Source of the DNA: Dechloromonas sp. ZY10 | Lineage (GTDB): Bacteria; Pseudomonadota; Gammaproteobacteria; Burkholderiales; Rhodocyclaceae | DNA length: 64,000 bases | Reading direction: 5' to 3' | Assembly (NCBI RefSeq): GCF_041378895.1 | Contig: NZ_CP144212.1 | Coordinates: 3,147,501 to 3,211,500, forward strand | The notes under the pieces: model-generated | The model's database searches: none | What the model was told of the DNA's origin: nothing | The model's input: only the letters and a program-made list of their open reading frames with translations | Shown: positions 24,914 through 33,842 of the stretch, one piece after another | Numbering within the stretch: the first letter of the stretch is position 1 | Layout of the letters: every line of letters starts with the position of its first letter | Position numbers and translations under genes: made by a program

Positions 24914-26172
24914 TGTTTCTTTTCCTTGGGCAATGCTCTCAATCGTTCAATTTCAACCCAGGCCGTTGCAAGTTCGTGGCGCGCCTGAATTAGCTCTGCC
25001 CGGGCAGCGCGAAATACGCGCTGCGCATCGAGGACTTCGAGAAATCCGCGTTCGCCAAAACGATACGCTGCCGTGGCCACGCGCAACGCTGCTTCCGCCT
25101 GTCGCAAGATGCCGGACTCGAGAGCCCCCACCTGGGCAAGCGCGATTTCGTATTGCTGGTAAGCGACCTCCAACTCCTGTGCCAGGGAAAAACGCCGCCC
25201 TTCCAGTTCATGCCGCGACCTGGACAACTGCGCCGTCGCCTCACCCACCTGCGCCCGCCGCCGATCCCAAAGCGGAATGCTGACCTGGAAACCAACCCGG
25301 GAACTCCGGATTTCAGAATCTTCGTCCATGCCGGCTCGCAGGCTCACCGCCGGCAACCGCAGCGCCCGCTCCAATTCAAGCTGCTTCTCGGCCCGGCTCA
25401 CTTCAGCCTGAGCCCGCTGCAAATCCGGGCTATGCACCCGCATTTCCTGCTGCAACTGAGTCAAGGAGGGCACCTCGGGAACATCGCGCAAACGGCCGCT
25501 CAGCGTGAAATCCGAAGGCAGGCTGTCGCCCGCCACCTGGCGCAATTGCGAACGCGCCTGCTCAACCCGGAAACTCGCAGCCTGCACATTCTTGCGGGCA
25601 TTAAGCAACTCGGCATCGGCCTTGATCAGCTCGAAACGTGCCGCCTCGCCGGTTTCTACCCGCTTGGCGATCCGGGTATGCACGCCTTCCACGGTCGACG
25701 CATCTTCACGGGCATTTTTCAACTCGGCCTCGCGGCGCAACAGGTTGAAATAGCGCGCCCGCAAATTAGCCAGCAAATCGGCTGCTAGAACACCGGCCGT
25801 TGCCGTTGCCACATTGAATCCGGCATCGGCAGCCGCAATCCTCGGGGTACGCCGCCAAGGCAGGTCAAGCGGCTGACTGAGCGACAGGCTGCGGGTATCA
25901 CCGGGGACGCCAAGGCCAGCACGGCTGCGCTGATTCCCCGCCAGATATTCCAGCTCCGGATTGGGAAAGGCGCGTGCCGATTCGGCGGCATACCGCGCCG
26001 CCTCTAGCTGGTCGCGAGCTGCCAAAGCCGTCCGACTGCTGTTCAGCGCCATTTTCTCCAGCGCCGCCAAATCGAACTCAGCAGCCTGGAGAGAAGACAG
26101 ACCAGCAGCCTGGAGAGAAGACAGACCAGCAGCCAGCATCAAGGCAAGAAGCGTTTTTGTGCGTTGCATCAT
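24910..26172 (-). CDS. TolC-family outer-membrane efflux protein
   Basis: 420 residues: a signal peptide, then two OEP repeats typical of CusC/CzcC channels (AARDQLEAARYAAESARAFPNPELEYLAGN near residue 50; helical repeats with LRAGMDEDSEIRSSRVGFQVSIPLWDRR near 265). It is the first gene of the efflux operon. The signal peptide contains a 24-bp in-frame tandem duplication, so AAGLSSLQ appears twice before the probable cleavage site. Four 11-bp-spaced repeats lie just upstream. Confidence 0.92.
   Translation of the reverse strand: MMQRTKTLLALMLAAGLSSLQAAGLSSLQAAEFDLAALEKMALNSSRTALAARDQLEAARYAAESARAFPNPELEYLAGNQRSRAGLGVPGDTRSLSLSQPLDLPWRRTPRIAAADAGFNVATATAGVLAADLLANLRARYFNLLRREAELKNAREDASTVEGVHTRIAKRVETGEAARFELIKADAELLNARKNVQAASFRVEQARSQLRQVAGDSLPSDFTLSGRLRDVPEVPSLTQLQQEMRVHSPDLQRAQAEVSRAEKQLELERALRLPAVSLRAGMDEDSEIRSSRVGFQVSIPLWDRRRAQVGEATAQLSRSRHELEGRRFSLAQELEVAYQQYEIALAQVGALESGILRQAEAALRVATAAYRFGERGFLEVLDAQRVFRAARAELIQARHELATAWVEIERLRALPKEKKQ
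26081..26134 (-). repeat. 24-bp tandem duplication in a signal-peptide coding region
   Basis: Two exact 24-bp copies (26081-26104 and 26105-26128) and six bases of a third. The unit encodes eight residues, so the frame is kept and only the hydrophobic core or cleavage region of the outer-membrane factor's signal peptide is lengthened. Confidence 0.95.
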
Positions 26173-26202
26173 CCGGCAAATTTAGCAAAAGAAAGTTTGT
26201 CT

Positions 26203-26240
26203 GTCAGCATTTTGTCAGAAAACAGTCAGTTTCCTGACAG
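26203..26240 (-). promoter_or_regulatory. Four CTG(A/T)C direct repeats with 11-bp period before the efflux operon
   Basis: On the minus strand CTGTC, CTGAC, CTGAC and CTGAC begin exactly 11 bases apart (complements of 26236-26240, 26225-26229, 26214-26218 and 26203-26207). They overlap the last codons of htpX and end about 30 bp before the efflux-operon start codon. One-turn spacing of direct repeats is how OmpR/PhoB-type response regulators bind. Confidence 0.6.
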
Positions 26241-27101
26241 TGCGGCAATCCGCTGCTCCAGCGGGGGATGCGACGAGAACAATTCGAGCCAGCCAGCCCC
26301 ACCGGCAATCCCGGATGCTGCCATGTTCTGCGGCAGGGGCTCGGTATGCAGGCTACCAAGGCGACGCAAAGCATTCTGCATCGGACGGGCACTACCCATC
26401 AGCGCTGCCGCGCCTGCGTCAGCCCGGAATTCGCGCTGCCGCGAGAACCAGGCGACGATAATGCTGGCCAGCACCCCGAACAACAACTCGCAGACGATGC
26501 TGGTTGCCATGTACGCGAGCCCCGGCCCGGAGGAGGATTCATCATCCTTGCGCAGGAAACTATCGACGGCGTAAGCGATGATCCGCGACAGGAAGACGAC
26601 GAAGGTATTGACCACCCCCTGGATCAGGGTCAGGGTCACCATGTCGCCATTGGCGATATGCGCCACCTCATGCGCCAGCACCGCCTCGACTTCGTCACGG
26701 GTCATGCTCTGAAGCAAGCCGGTCGACACTGCGACCAGAGAACTGTTCTTGGTCGCTCCGGTCGCAAAGGCGTTCGGTTCCCCCTCGTAGATGGCCACTT
26801 CCGGCATCGGCAAGCCTGCGCGATCAGCCAGCTTGGCCACCGTATCGACCAGCCACAACTCGGTAGAGGTTGAGGGATTCTCGATGACCTGCGCCCCGGT
26901 GCTCCATTTCGCCATCGGCTTCGACAGCAACAGGGAAATAAACGCACCGCCAAAACCGATTATCCCGGCGAAGGCCAGCAACATTCCGAGGTTGAGGCCA
27001 TTGGCAGTCAGGAATTTATTAACGCCCAGCAGGCTGGTCACCAGACCAAGAACCAGCATCACCGCGATGTTGGTCAGCAAAAACAGCAGAACACGTTTCA
27101 T
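26226..27101 (-). CDS. htpX: Membrane protease HtpX homologue
   Basis: Zinc metalloprotease of the inner membrane that degrades misfolded membrane proteins. It is 291 residues with two N-terminal membrane segments (about 4-23 and 38-58), the zinc motif H144-E-V-A-H148 and two further segments near 155-205. The family's [18 protein letters not shown] block precedes the zinc motif. It is divergent from the LysR gene and lies 53 bp upstream of the efflux operon on the same strand. Envelope stress is a plausible common theme. Confidence 0.95.
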   Translation of the reverse strand: MKRVLLFLLTNIAVMLVLGLVTSLLGVNKFLTANGLNLGMLLAFAGIIGFGGAFISLLLSKPMAKWSTGAQVIENPSTSTELWLVDTVAKLADRAGLPMPEVAIYEGEPNAFATGATKNSSLVAVSTGLLQSMTRDEVEAVLAHEVAHIANGDMVTLTLIQGVVNTFVVFLSRIIAYAVDSFLRKDDESSSGPGLAYMATSIVCELLFGVLASIIVAWFSRQREFRADAGAAALMGSARPMQNALRRLGSLHTEPLPQNMAASGIAGGAGWLELFSSHPPLEQRIAALSGN

Positions 27102-27203
27102 CTCGTTCTCCAGAAAAAATTACAACGGCGTGATCCTAACGCATTGCACAAACAATAAAAACAGTAGCAAAATGACCAAACTTCAGTTTTTTGCGAACAT
27201 AAA

Positions 27204-28100
27204 ATGCAGAACCTCAACTACAAGCATCTGCACTATTTCTGGGTGGTAGCCCAAGAAGGCAGTATCACCCGCGCTGCTGACCGCCTGGGGGTCGCCATTC
27301 AAACCATCAGCGGCCAGCTTTCGCTACTCGAAACCCAACTTGGCAAGGCTTTGTTCGTGCCCCAGGGGCGCGGGCTCGCGCTGAGCGAGGTCGGACGCAC
27401 GGTCCAAGGCTACGCCGACCAGATTTTTCAGCTCGGCGATGCCCTGGTGGACGCGGTCCAGCAGCATGACAACAGCGGCACCCTGCGTCTGCGCGCCGGG
27501 ATTACCGACGGGATACCCAAACTCCTAGCCTACCAACTGCTGAACAGCATCGTTGCGGGTCCGGGCGATGTGCGGCTGATTTGCGAAGAAGACGAATTTG
27601 ACGATCTGCTTGCCGACCTCGCGCTACATCGCCTCGACGTTGTCCTGACCGACCGTCCCGCTCCCAGCGGAGGGAACCTGAAATTATTCAGCACCCAGCT
27701 AGGCGACTTCGCTACCGGCCTGTTTGCCAGCCACGAACTGGCAAAAGCCCACGCCGCCGACTACCCGGCCTCACTCGACGGCGCTCCCTTGCTGCTTCCC
27801 AGCCGTCACCACGCGGTACGTACGCGAATTGATCGCTGGCTGGAAAACCTGCAGAGGGAAAAAATCCGCCCGAGGATTGTCGGCGAGTTTGAAGACAACG
27901 CGCTGCTCAATACCTTTGGCCGCGGCGGCCTGGGTTTGTTCCCTGCGCCGCTAGCCCTGGCAACGCAGGTCAGCGAGCAACTCAACGCGCAAGGGATCGG
28001 CGAGATGCAGGGTGTCAGCGAACAGATCTACGCGATTTCCAGCGAACGCCGCATCCGCCACCCGGCAGTGGAAGCGCTCTGCCGGGTGCAGATCGGCTGA
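27204..28100 (+). CDS. LysR-family regulator, NhaR type
   Basis: 298 residues. The N-terminal winged HTH begins NLNYKHLHYFWVVAQEGSITRAA and contains QTISGQLSLLE, both characteristic of the NhaR branch. The C-terminal effector domain follows from about residue 95. In E. coli NhaR responds to sodium and controls the nhaA antiporter and pgaABCD, but no antiporter gene is in the window, so its targets are unknown. It is divergent from htpX with 102 bp between and converges on the Crp/Fnr gene with only 7 bp between stops. Confidence 0.88.
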   Translation: MQNLNYKHLHYFWVVAQEGSITRAADRLGVAIQTISGQLSLLETQLGKALFVPQGRGLALSEVGRTVQGYADQIFQLGDALVDAVQQHDNSGTLRLRAGITDGIPKLLAYQLLNSIVAGPGDVRLICEEDEFDDLLADLALHRLDVVLTDRPAPSGGNLKLFSTQLGDFATGLFASHELAKAHAADYPASLDGAPLLLPSRHHAVRTRIDRWLENLQREKIRPRIVGEFEDNALLNTFGRGGLGLFPAPLALATQVSEQLNAQGIGEMQGVSEQIYAISSERRIRHPAVEALCRVQIG

Positions 28101-28107
28101 TCGCGAC

Positions 28108-28782
28108 TCAATCGCCGAAGCGGCGCAAGCCTTCGAGGTCAATGATATTGATTCCGCCATACTCGCTGCGGACCAGACCAGCATCCTCAAGCACCTTGAT
28201 CGCCTGATTGGCCCGCTGGCGGGAAACGCCTGCGAGATAACCCAATTCCTCCTGGGAAATCTGGAGCAGGCGACTGGTGCCCGGATACAGCACCGGATTG
28301 AACAATGCCGCCAACCCTCGGGCAATACGCGCATCAGTTTCGAGCAGACGCTCATTTTCCATCATCCCGATGAACTGCCCGAGACGCTCATTGAGCTGGG
28401 TGATCAGATAACGGTTGAAGCCGATGCTGTGGTCAAGCAGCCACTGAAAAGTGTGTTTGTTCATGAAGGCAACCCGCGACTCGCGAATAGCCATCACGTC
28501 GTAGCGCCGCGGCTCGTTTTTCAGTAGCGACCCTTCACCGAACCAGGCGCCATCGCTAATCCCGGTAAACGAGGTGGTTTTGCCGGTAGTCCAGTGGCTG
28601 GCCATCTTACCCAAACCACTGACCATACCCATCCAGTAATCGACCGGCTCGCCTTTCATGCAGATAAATGCGCCGGCAGCGTAAGTGCGCTCAAAAATAC
28701 CCGCAAGTGCCCTTTCGATTTCGTTCTCGCTCAGGGATTGCCCCCATTGCGAGGACCTGAGCAGATCTTCAGCCGTTCTCAA
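28108..28782 (-). CDS. Crp/Fnr-family transcription regulator
   Basis: 224 residues if the TTG at 28782 is the start. I prefer it because AGGA precedes it by seven bases and the Crp-like fold begins right after; an ATG 96 bp upstream would add an unconserved basic tail and run through the promoter. The cyclic-nucleotide-binding fold covers about 20-135 (FICMKGEPVDYWMGMVSG, GAWFGEGSLL), then a C-terminal winged HTH with LAGVSRQRANQAIKVLED. There is no Fnr-type N-terminal cysteine cluster, so an oxygen-sensing [4Fe-4S] role is unlikely. It is divergent from the acyl-CoA synthetase/ABC operon and is its likely regulator. Confidence 0.88.
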   Translation of the reverse strand: MRTAEDLLRSSQWGQSLSENEIERALAGIFERTYAAGAFICMKGEPVDYWMGMVSGLGKMASHWTTGKTTSFTGISDGAWFGEGSLLKNEPRRYDVMAIRESRVAFMNKHTFQWLLDHSIGFNRYLITQLNERLGQFIGMMENERLLETDARIARGLAALFNPVLYPGTSRLLQISQEELGYLAGVSRQRANQAIKVLEDAGLVRSEYGGINIIDLEGLRRFGD

Positions 28783-28795
28783 TTTTTTTCCTGGA

Positions 28796-28818
28796 TTGTC
28801 TGCCGGACGACAATTATA
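28796..28818 (-). promoter_or_regulatory. Promoter and putative operator of the Crp/Fnr gene
   Basis: On the minus strand a perfect TATAAT (complement of 28813-28818) is followed at once by the near-palindrome TTGTC-N8-GACAA (28796-28813 on the plus strand, two central mismatches), which would cover the transcription start about 22 bases before the TTG start codon. This is the geometry of an autorepressor site. Confidence 0.5.
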
Positions 28819-28938
28819 AGCCGAGCGCTTCCCTACACTGGATTGACCAAACACCGTGAATATTTTGCTGCAGTGCAAGGTTTACGCAACAGCGTGTCAT
28901 GGTCAGAATGCATTCCACGATTCAAAACAAACGTTAGA

Positions 28939-28957
28939 CCGCACCCCTAAAGTGCGG
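28939..28957 (+). other. Small hairpin before the acyl-CoA synthetase gene
   Basis: CCGCAC and GTGCGG form a 6-bp stem with a 7-base loop, ending just before the GAGGAG ribosome-binding site of the 28974 gene. It may affect mRNA stability or translation. No further evidence. Confidence 0.35.
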
Positions 28958-28973
28958 CATGAGGAGACACTAA

Positions 28974-30941
28974 ATGCCGACGCAGGCGAATTACGCCGCG
29001 CTGGATGGTTTGCACACCTTCCCGCGGCTGCTGTTCAACCACGCCCGTACCCGGCCGAATGCGCCGGCGATGCGGGAAAAATACCTTGGCATCTGGCAGA
29101 CCTGGAGCTGGAGCGACGTTGCCGAACGCGTCCGCGCCCTGGCTTGCGGCCTTTCGGAGCTCGGTTTCAAGCGCGGCGACAACCTCGCCATCATCGGAGA
29201 TAACCGCCCCCACCTGTACATGATGATGGCCGCAGCCCAATGTCTGGGCGGTGTCCCGGTACCGCTCTATCAAGACGCGGTAGCAGCTGAAATGCTCTTC
29301 GTCCTGCAGGATGCCGGCATCCGCTTTGCCATCGTCGAGGATCAGGAGCAGGTAGATAAGCTGCTTGAAGTCCGGGAGCAGCTGCCGAACCTCGAACACA
29401 TCGTCTACGACGATCCTCGTGGTATGCGTCATTACAACCAGCCCTTCCTGCATGACATCCACGAATTGATGGAAATGGGACGGATTCACGACCGAAACCA
29501 CCCTGATTTCATCACCGGCGAAATCGAAAAAGGTCATTACGACGATACCTCGGTCATGCTGTACACCTCGGGCACCACCGGCAAGCCCAAGGGGGTTTGC
29601 CAGACTCACGCCGCATTCATCGCTGCAGCCCAAGGGGGTGTCCAGGTAGACCGCATGGGCGATGACGGAGACATCCTCTCGTATCTACCCATGGCCTGGG
29701 TCGGCGACCATCTGTTTTCCTATGCTCAGGCACTGGTTGCCGGCTTTACCATCAACTGCCCCGAGTCCGGCGATACGGTAATGAGCGACCTCCGCGAGAT
29801 CGGCCCAACCTATTACTTTGCGCCACCGCGGGTATTTGAAAGCTTGCTCACCTCGGTGATGATCCGCATGGAGGACGCAGGCAAGCTCAAGCAGAAGCTG
29901 TTCCACCACTTCATGGATGTCGCCAAGCGCTGTGGCGCTGACATTCTCGACGGCAAATCCGTCTCGCTTGGCGACCGTTTCCAGTACTGGCTGGGCAATC
30001 TGATGGTCTATGGTCCGCTACGCAACGTCCTCGGAATGAGCCGCATTTGCGTGGCGTACACCGCCGGTGCAGCGATCGGCCCCGACCTCTTCAAGTTCTA
30101 CCGCTCGATCGGGATCAACTTGAAGCAGTTCTACGGCCAGACGGAAACCTGCGCCTATGTCTGCATGCAGCCCAACGGTGAGATCAAGTTCGACTCCGTC
30201 GGCCGACCGGCCCCCGGTGTCGATATCAAGATCGCCGACAACGGCGAAGTACTGGTCAAAGGCCCGATGCTGCTCAAGGAGTACTACAAGCGCCCGGATG
30301 CCACAGCCGAATCGATCAATCCCGACGGCTACTTCCTGACTGGCGATGCTGGCTTCCTCGACGAGGATGGGCATCTCAAGATCATCGATCGAGCCAAGGA
30401 TGTCGGCAAGCTGTCGAACGGGGCAATGTTCGCGCCCAACTACATCGAGAACAAGCTGAAGTTCTTCCAGTACGTGAAGGAAGCCGTCTGCTTCGGGGCC
30501 AATCGCGAGCAAGTCTGCGCCTTCATCAATATCGACATGGGCGCGGTCGGCAACTGGGCCGAACGCCGCGGGATTGCCTACGCCGGCTACACCGACCTGG
30601 CCTGCAAGCCGGAAGTACTCGAACTGCTTCGGGAATGCATTGAGCAGGTCAATGCCGACCTGGTACATGACACGATGATGGCCGACTCACAGGTCCATCG
30701 CTTTCTGGTCCTGCACAAGGAATTGGATCCCGACGACGACGAATTGACCCGAACCCGCAAAGTGCGGCGCAACTTCGTTGCCGAAAAATACAAGGTGCTG
30801 ATTGACGCGCTCTACGAGGGCAAGGCAAATCAGTTCATCGAAACCGAGGTCAAGTTCGAAGACGGTCGTCGCGGCAAAGTATCCGCCGACCTCAAGATTG
30901 TCGACGCCAAGACCTTCCCGATCGCGAAAAAGGCTGCCTGA
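28974..30941 (+). CDS. AMP-forming long-chain-type acyl-CoA synthetase
   Basis: Activates a carboxylic acid to its CoA thioester through an acyl-adenylate. It is 655 residues with the P-loop YTSGTTGKPKG at 197-207, the YGQTE adenine motif near 382 and YFLTGDAGFLDEDG near 456. GAGGAG ahead of the ATG fixes the start. It is the first gene of an operon with a complete HAAT-type ABC transporter; only one base separates its stop from the next ATG. This suggests the imported acid is activated at once. The substrate (fatty, aromatic or dicarboxylic acid) cannot be decided here. Confidence 0.92.
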   Translation: MPTQANYAALDGLHTFPRLLFNHARTRPNAPAMREKYLGIWQTWSWSDVAERVRALACGLSELGFKRGDNLAIIGDNRPHLYMMMAAAQCLGGVPVPLYQDAVAAEMLFVLQDAGIRFAIVEDQEQVDKLLEVREQLPNLEHIVYDDPRGMRHYNQPFLHDIHELMEMGRIHDRNHPDFITGEIEKGHYDDTSVMLYTSGTTGKPKGVCQTHAAFIAAAQGGVQVDRMGDDGDILSYLPMAWVGDHLFSYAQALVAGFTINCPESGDTVMSDLREIGPTYYFAPPRVFESLLTSVMIRMEDAGKLKQKLFHHFMDVAKRCGADILDGKSVSLGDRFQYWLGNLMVYGPLRNVLGMSRICVAYTAGAAIGPDLFKFYRSIGINLKQFYGQTETCAYVCMQPNGEIKFDSVGRPAPGVDIKIADNGEVLVKGPMLLKEYYKRPDATAESINPDGYFLTGDAGFLDEDGHLKIIDRAKDVGKLSNGAMFAPNYIENKLKFFQYVKEAVCFGANREQVCAFINIDMGAVGNWAERRGIAYAGYTDLACKPEVLELLRECIEQVNADLVHDTMMADSQVHRFLVLHKELDPDDDELTRTRKVRRNFVAEKYKVLIDALYEGKANQFIETEVKFEDGRRGKVSADLKIVDAKTFPIAKKAA

Positions 30942-30942
30942 C

Positions 30943-31725
30943 ATGTCCAAGAAAATAGGCGACGTCATTCTCGACCTGCAAAACATTTCCCTGCGCTTCG
31001 GCGGCGTCAAAGCGCTGACGGATATTTCCTTCGATGTCCGCGAACACGAAATCCGCTCGATCATCGGCCCCAATGGCGCCGGCAAAAGCTCGATGCTGAA
31101 CGTAATCAACGGGGTTTATCACCCGCAGGAAGGGAAAATTTTCTGGCGCGGTAACGAGCGCAAAAAAATGGAGCCGCACATGGCTGCGCAGCAGAACATC
31201 GCACGCACTTTCCAGAATATTGCCTTGTTCAAGGGTATGAGTGTGCTCGACAACATCATGACCGGGCGCATCACCAAGATGAAATCCAATTTCATCGAGC
31301 ATGCGCTGTGGTTTGGCCGGGCCAAGAACGAAGAGTTGGAACATCGCAAGAAAGTCGAAGAGGTCATCGACTTCCTCGAAATCCAGCATATCCGCAAAAC
31401 CCCGGTCGGGCGCCTGCCCTACGGCTTGCAGAAGCGAGTCGAACTGGGTCGAGCGTTGGCAGCCGAACCCTCGATGCTGCTCCTCGACGAGCCGATGGCG
31501 GGGATGAACGTCGAAGAAAAGCAGGACATGTGCCGCTTTATCCTCGACGTAAACGACCAGTTCGGCACCACCATCGTCCTGATCGAACACGACATGGGCG
31601 TGGTCATGGACATTTCCGACCGCGTCGTCGTACTCGATTACGGGAAGAAAATCGGCGACGGGCTGCCCGACGATGTGAAGAACAATGAAGACGTGATCCG
31701 CGCCTATCTCGGCGCAGGACACTAA
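30943..31725 (+). CDS. ABC transporter ATP-binding protein, LivG type (cluster 1)
   Basis: 260 residues from MSKKIGDVILDLQNIS, one base after the synthetase stop. Walker A is GPNGAGKSS (about 40-48), the family signature appears as LPYGLQKRVELGRAL, Walker B is MLLLDEP and the His switch is IEHDMG. As in LivG proteins, the Walker A to signature spacing is enlarged by a helical insert. It powers uptake with the LivF-type ATPase at 35260. Confidence 0.94.
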   Translation: MSKKIGDVILDLQNISLRFGGVKALTDISFDVREHEIRSIIGPNGAGKSSMLNVINGVYHPQEGKIFWRGNERKKMEPHMAAQQNIARTFQNIALFKGMSVLDNIMTGRITKMKSNFIEHALWFGRAKNEELEHRKKVEEVIDFLEIQHIRKTPVGRLPYGLQKRVELGRALAAEPSMLLLDEPMAGMNVEEKQDMCRFILDVNDQFGTTIVLIEHDMGVVMDISDRVVVLDYGKKIGDGLPDDVKNNEDVIRAYLGAGH

Positions 31726-31737
31726 GGAGACAGGCAG

Positions 31738-32652
31738 ATGAACTTCTTTTTTGAAGTCCTGATTGGCGGGCTGCTCTCCGGGGTCATGTACGCCCTGGTC
31801 GCCCTTGGTTTCGTAATGATCTACAAGGCTTCCGGGGTGTTCAACTTTGCCCAGGGTGCGATGGTCTATCTGGCCGCGCTGTCGGTCGTCGGCTGCATGG
31901 AGAAAGGTGCGCCGCTGTGGCTGGCGGTCATCCTCGCCTTCGCGATCATGACCCTGTTCGGTATTGCCACCGAGAAATTCGTGCTGCGCAAGCTGGTCAA
32001 CCAGCCGCCGATCGCACTGTTCATGGCCACCATCGGCCTGGCCTTCTTCATTGAAGGTCTGGCGCCGATGATCTTTGGCTCGGAACCGCGTGCGCTCGAC
32101 ATCGGCATCGTGGACGAGCCGATCGAATACATCCTCGAAAACTTCAACATGGTGATTTCCCGCTTCGACTTGGTTGCTGCACTGGTTGCCTCGGTCCTGG
32201 TCGCTACCCTGGCTCTGTTCTTCCAGTACACCCGGGTCGGACGCGCCCTGCGTGCTGTCGCCGACGACCACCAGGCCGCACTGTCGATCGGCATCCCGCT
32301 GCAGAACATCTGGGCGATCGTCTGGGGGGTTGCCGGTTTTGTCGCCCTGGTCGCGGGGATGATGTGGGGAGCCCGCAACGGGGTCCAGTTCGCGCTCACA
32401 TTTACCGCGCTGAAGGCTCTGCCGGTGCTGATCCTTGGCGGTTTCACCTCGGTTCCGGGAGCGATTGTCGGGGGCCTGATCATCGGCGCTTCGGAAAAGC
32501 TCGCCGAAATTTACATTCCGCCGGTGATGCAGGACTTGTTCGGCGGCAACTTTGGCGGCATCGAGGGCTGGTTCCCCTACATCCTCGCTCTGCTCTTCCT
32601 GCTGGTTCGTCCGGAAGGACTGTTCGGCGAGAAACATATTGACCGCGTATAG
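31738..32652 (+). CDS. ABC transporter permease, LivH type (cluster 1)
   Basis: 304 residues, about eight membrane segments. The start is GLLSGVMYALVALGFVMIYKASGVFNFAQGAMV, typical of the HAAT permease family, with the EAA-like stretch ALSIGIPLQNIWAIVWGVAG near residue 185. AAGGAG precedes the ATG. It pairs with the LivM-type permease that follows after 46 bp. Confidence 0.94.
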   Translation: MNFFFEVLIGGLLSGVMYALVALGFVMIYKASGVFNFAQGAMVYLAALSVVGCMEKGAPLWLAVILAFAIMTLFGIATEKFVLRKLVNQPPIALFMATIGLAFFIEGLAPMIFGSEPRALDIGIVDEPIEYILENFNMVISRFDLVAALVASVLVATLALFFQYTRVGRALRAVADDHQAALSIGIPLQNIWAIVWGVAGFVALVAGMMWGARNGVQFALTFTALKALPVLILGGFTSVPGAIVGGLIIGASEKLAEIYIPPVMQDLFGGNFGGIEGWFPYILALLFLLVRPEGLFGEKHIDRV

Positions 32653-32698
32653 CGCCTTTGCTCTGCGACCAAATACTAGCGAATAAGGATTAAAAAAC

Positions 32699-33775
32699 AT
32701 GCTTTATCGTGAAGCCGGTCAATTCAAGACCACTTACGCGGCCGACCAACAGCTGTTCCCGATCCGCCAGGACCGGATCGGGGTCATCACCCTGCTGCTG
32801 ATCGCCTTCATCGGGGTACCGCTGTTTGCCAGCGAATACTGGTTCTCGGCAATCCTGATTCCCTTCCTGATCTTTGCCCTGGCCGCCCTCGGCCTCAACA
32901 TCCTGACTGGCTATGCTGGCCAGTTGTCGCTCGGCTCGGCCGCCTTCATGGCAGTCGGCGCTTATGCGGCCTATAACTTCCAGTTGCGGGTCGAAGGCAT
33001 TCCGATTCTGGTCTCCTTCCTGTGCGGCGGTTTGACTGCCGCTGCAGTGGGAGTGCTATTCGGCCTGCCCTCGCTCCGAATCAAGGGCTTTTACCTGGCA
33101 GTAGCCACCCTCGCCGCACAGTTTTTTATCGTCTGGTGCCTGACCAAGTTCCCCTGGCTCTCCAACAACTCATCCTCAGGGGTAATTTCAACGCAGCAAC
33201 TGATTATTTTCGGTCATGAACTGAAGACACCAACTGAAAAATACTTGCTGGTGCTGTCGATTGTGGTCTTGCTCGCTCTGGCCGCGAAGAACCTGGTCCG
33301 TTCCTCGACCGGCCGGGCCTGGATGGCGGTGCGCGACATGGACGTGGCGGCCTCGGTGATCGGCATCAAGCTGATGCCGACCAAGCTGCTGGCCTTTGCC
33401 ATCAGCTCGTTCTACTGCGGCGTCGCCGGCGCACTCTATGCTTTCTGCTACCTCGGCTCGGTCGAACCCGATGGCTTCTCGCTCGACATGTCGTTCAAGA
33501 TCCTGTTCATGATCATCATCGGCGGTGTCGGCTCGATCATGGGGAGTTTCCTCGGCGCTGCCTTCATCCTGCTGCTGCCGATCCTGCTCGACGTACTACT
33601 GCCCTTCTTTGCCGGCCTGTTCGGGCTTCCTTTCTCTAGCGCGACCGTCTCGCACATCCAGATTCTGGTCTTCGGTGCGCTGATCATGTTCTTCCTGATC
33701 GTTGAACCGCACGGGCTGGCCCGTCTGTGGCAAATCGCCAAGGAAAAACTGCGTTTGTGGCCCTTCCCGCACTAA
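32699..33775 (+). CDS. ABC transporter permease, LivM type (cluster 1)
   Basis: 358 residues. A roughly 30-residue hydrophilic N-terminus precedes about ten membrane segments. GLNILTGYAGQLSLGSAAFMAVGAYAAYN near residue 68 and the EAA-like AASVIGIKLMPTKLLAFAISSFYCGVAGAL near 220 place it in the LivM family. AAGGA stands 10 bases before the ATG. Confidence 0.94.
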   Translation: MLYREAGQFKTTYAADQQLFPIRQDRIGVITLLLIAFIGVPLFASEYWFSAILIPFLIFALAALGLNILTGYAGQLSLGSAAFMAVGAYAAYNFQLRVEGIPILVSFLCGGLTAAAVGVLFGLPSLRIKGFYLAVATLAAQFFIVWCLTKFPWLSNNSSSGVISTQQLIIFGHELKTPTEKYLLVLSIVVLLALAAKNLVRSSTGRAWMAVRDMDVAASVIGIKLMPTKLLAFAISSFYCGVAGALYAFCYLGSVEPDGFSLDMSFKILFMIIIGGVGSIMGSFLGAAFILLLPILLDVLLPFFAGLFGLPFSSATVSHIQILVFGALIMFFLIVEPHGLARLWQIAKEKLRLWPFPH

Positions 33776-33842
33776 GGACTGGTCATTTTCGACACGGTGA
33801 CCTCCGGTCGCCGCCATTTGCAACATTGGAGGAGACATTAAG

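Noticed and set aside
30892-32700. 602-codon minus-strand open frame opposite the LivG/LivH genes
   Set aside because: It is the antisense shadow of two well-supported transporter genes; His/Asp/Gln-rich composition is typical of such shadows.
33776-33842. Weak resemblance to the palindrome (CACGGTGACC ... GGTC) before the cluster 1 binding protein
   Set aside because: It has too many mismatches and no symmetric flanks.
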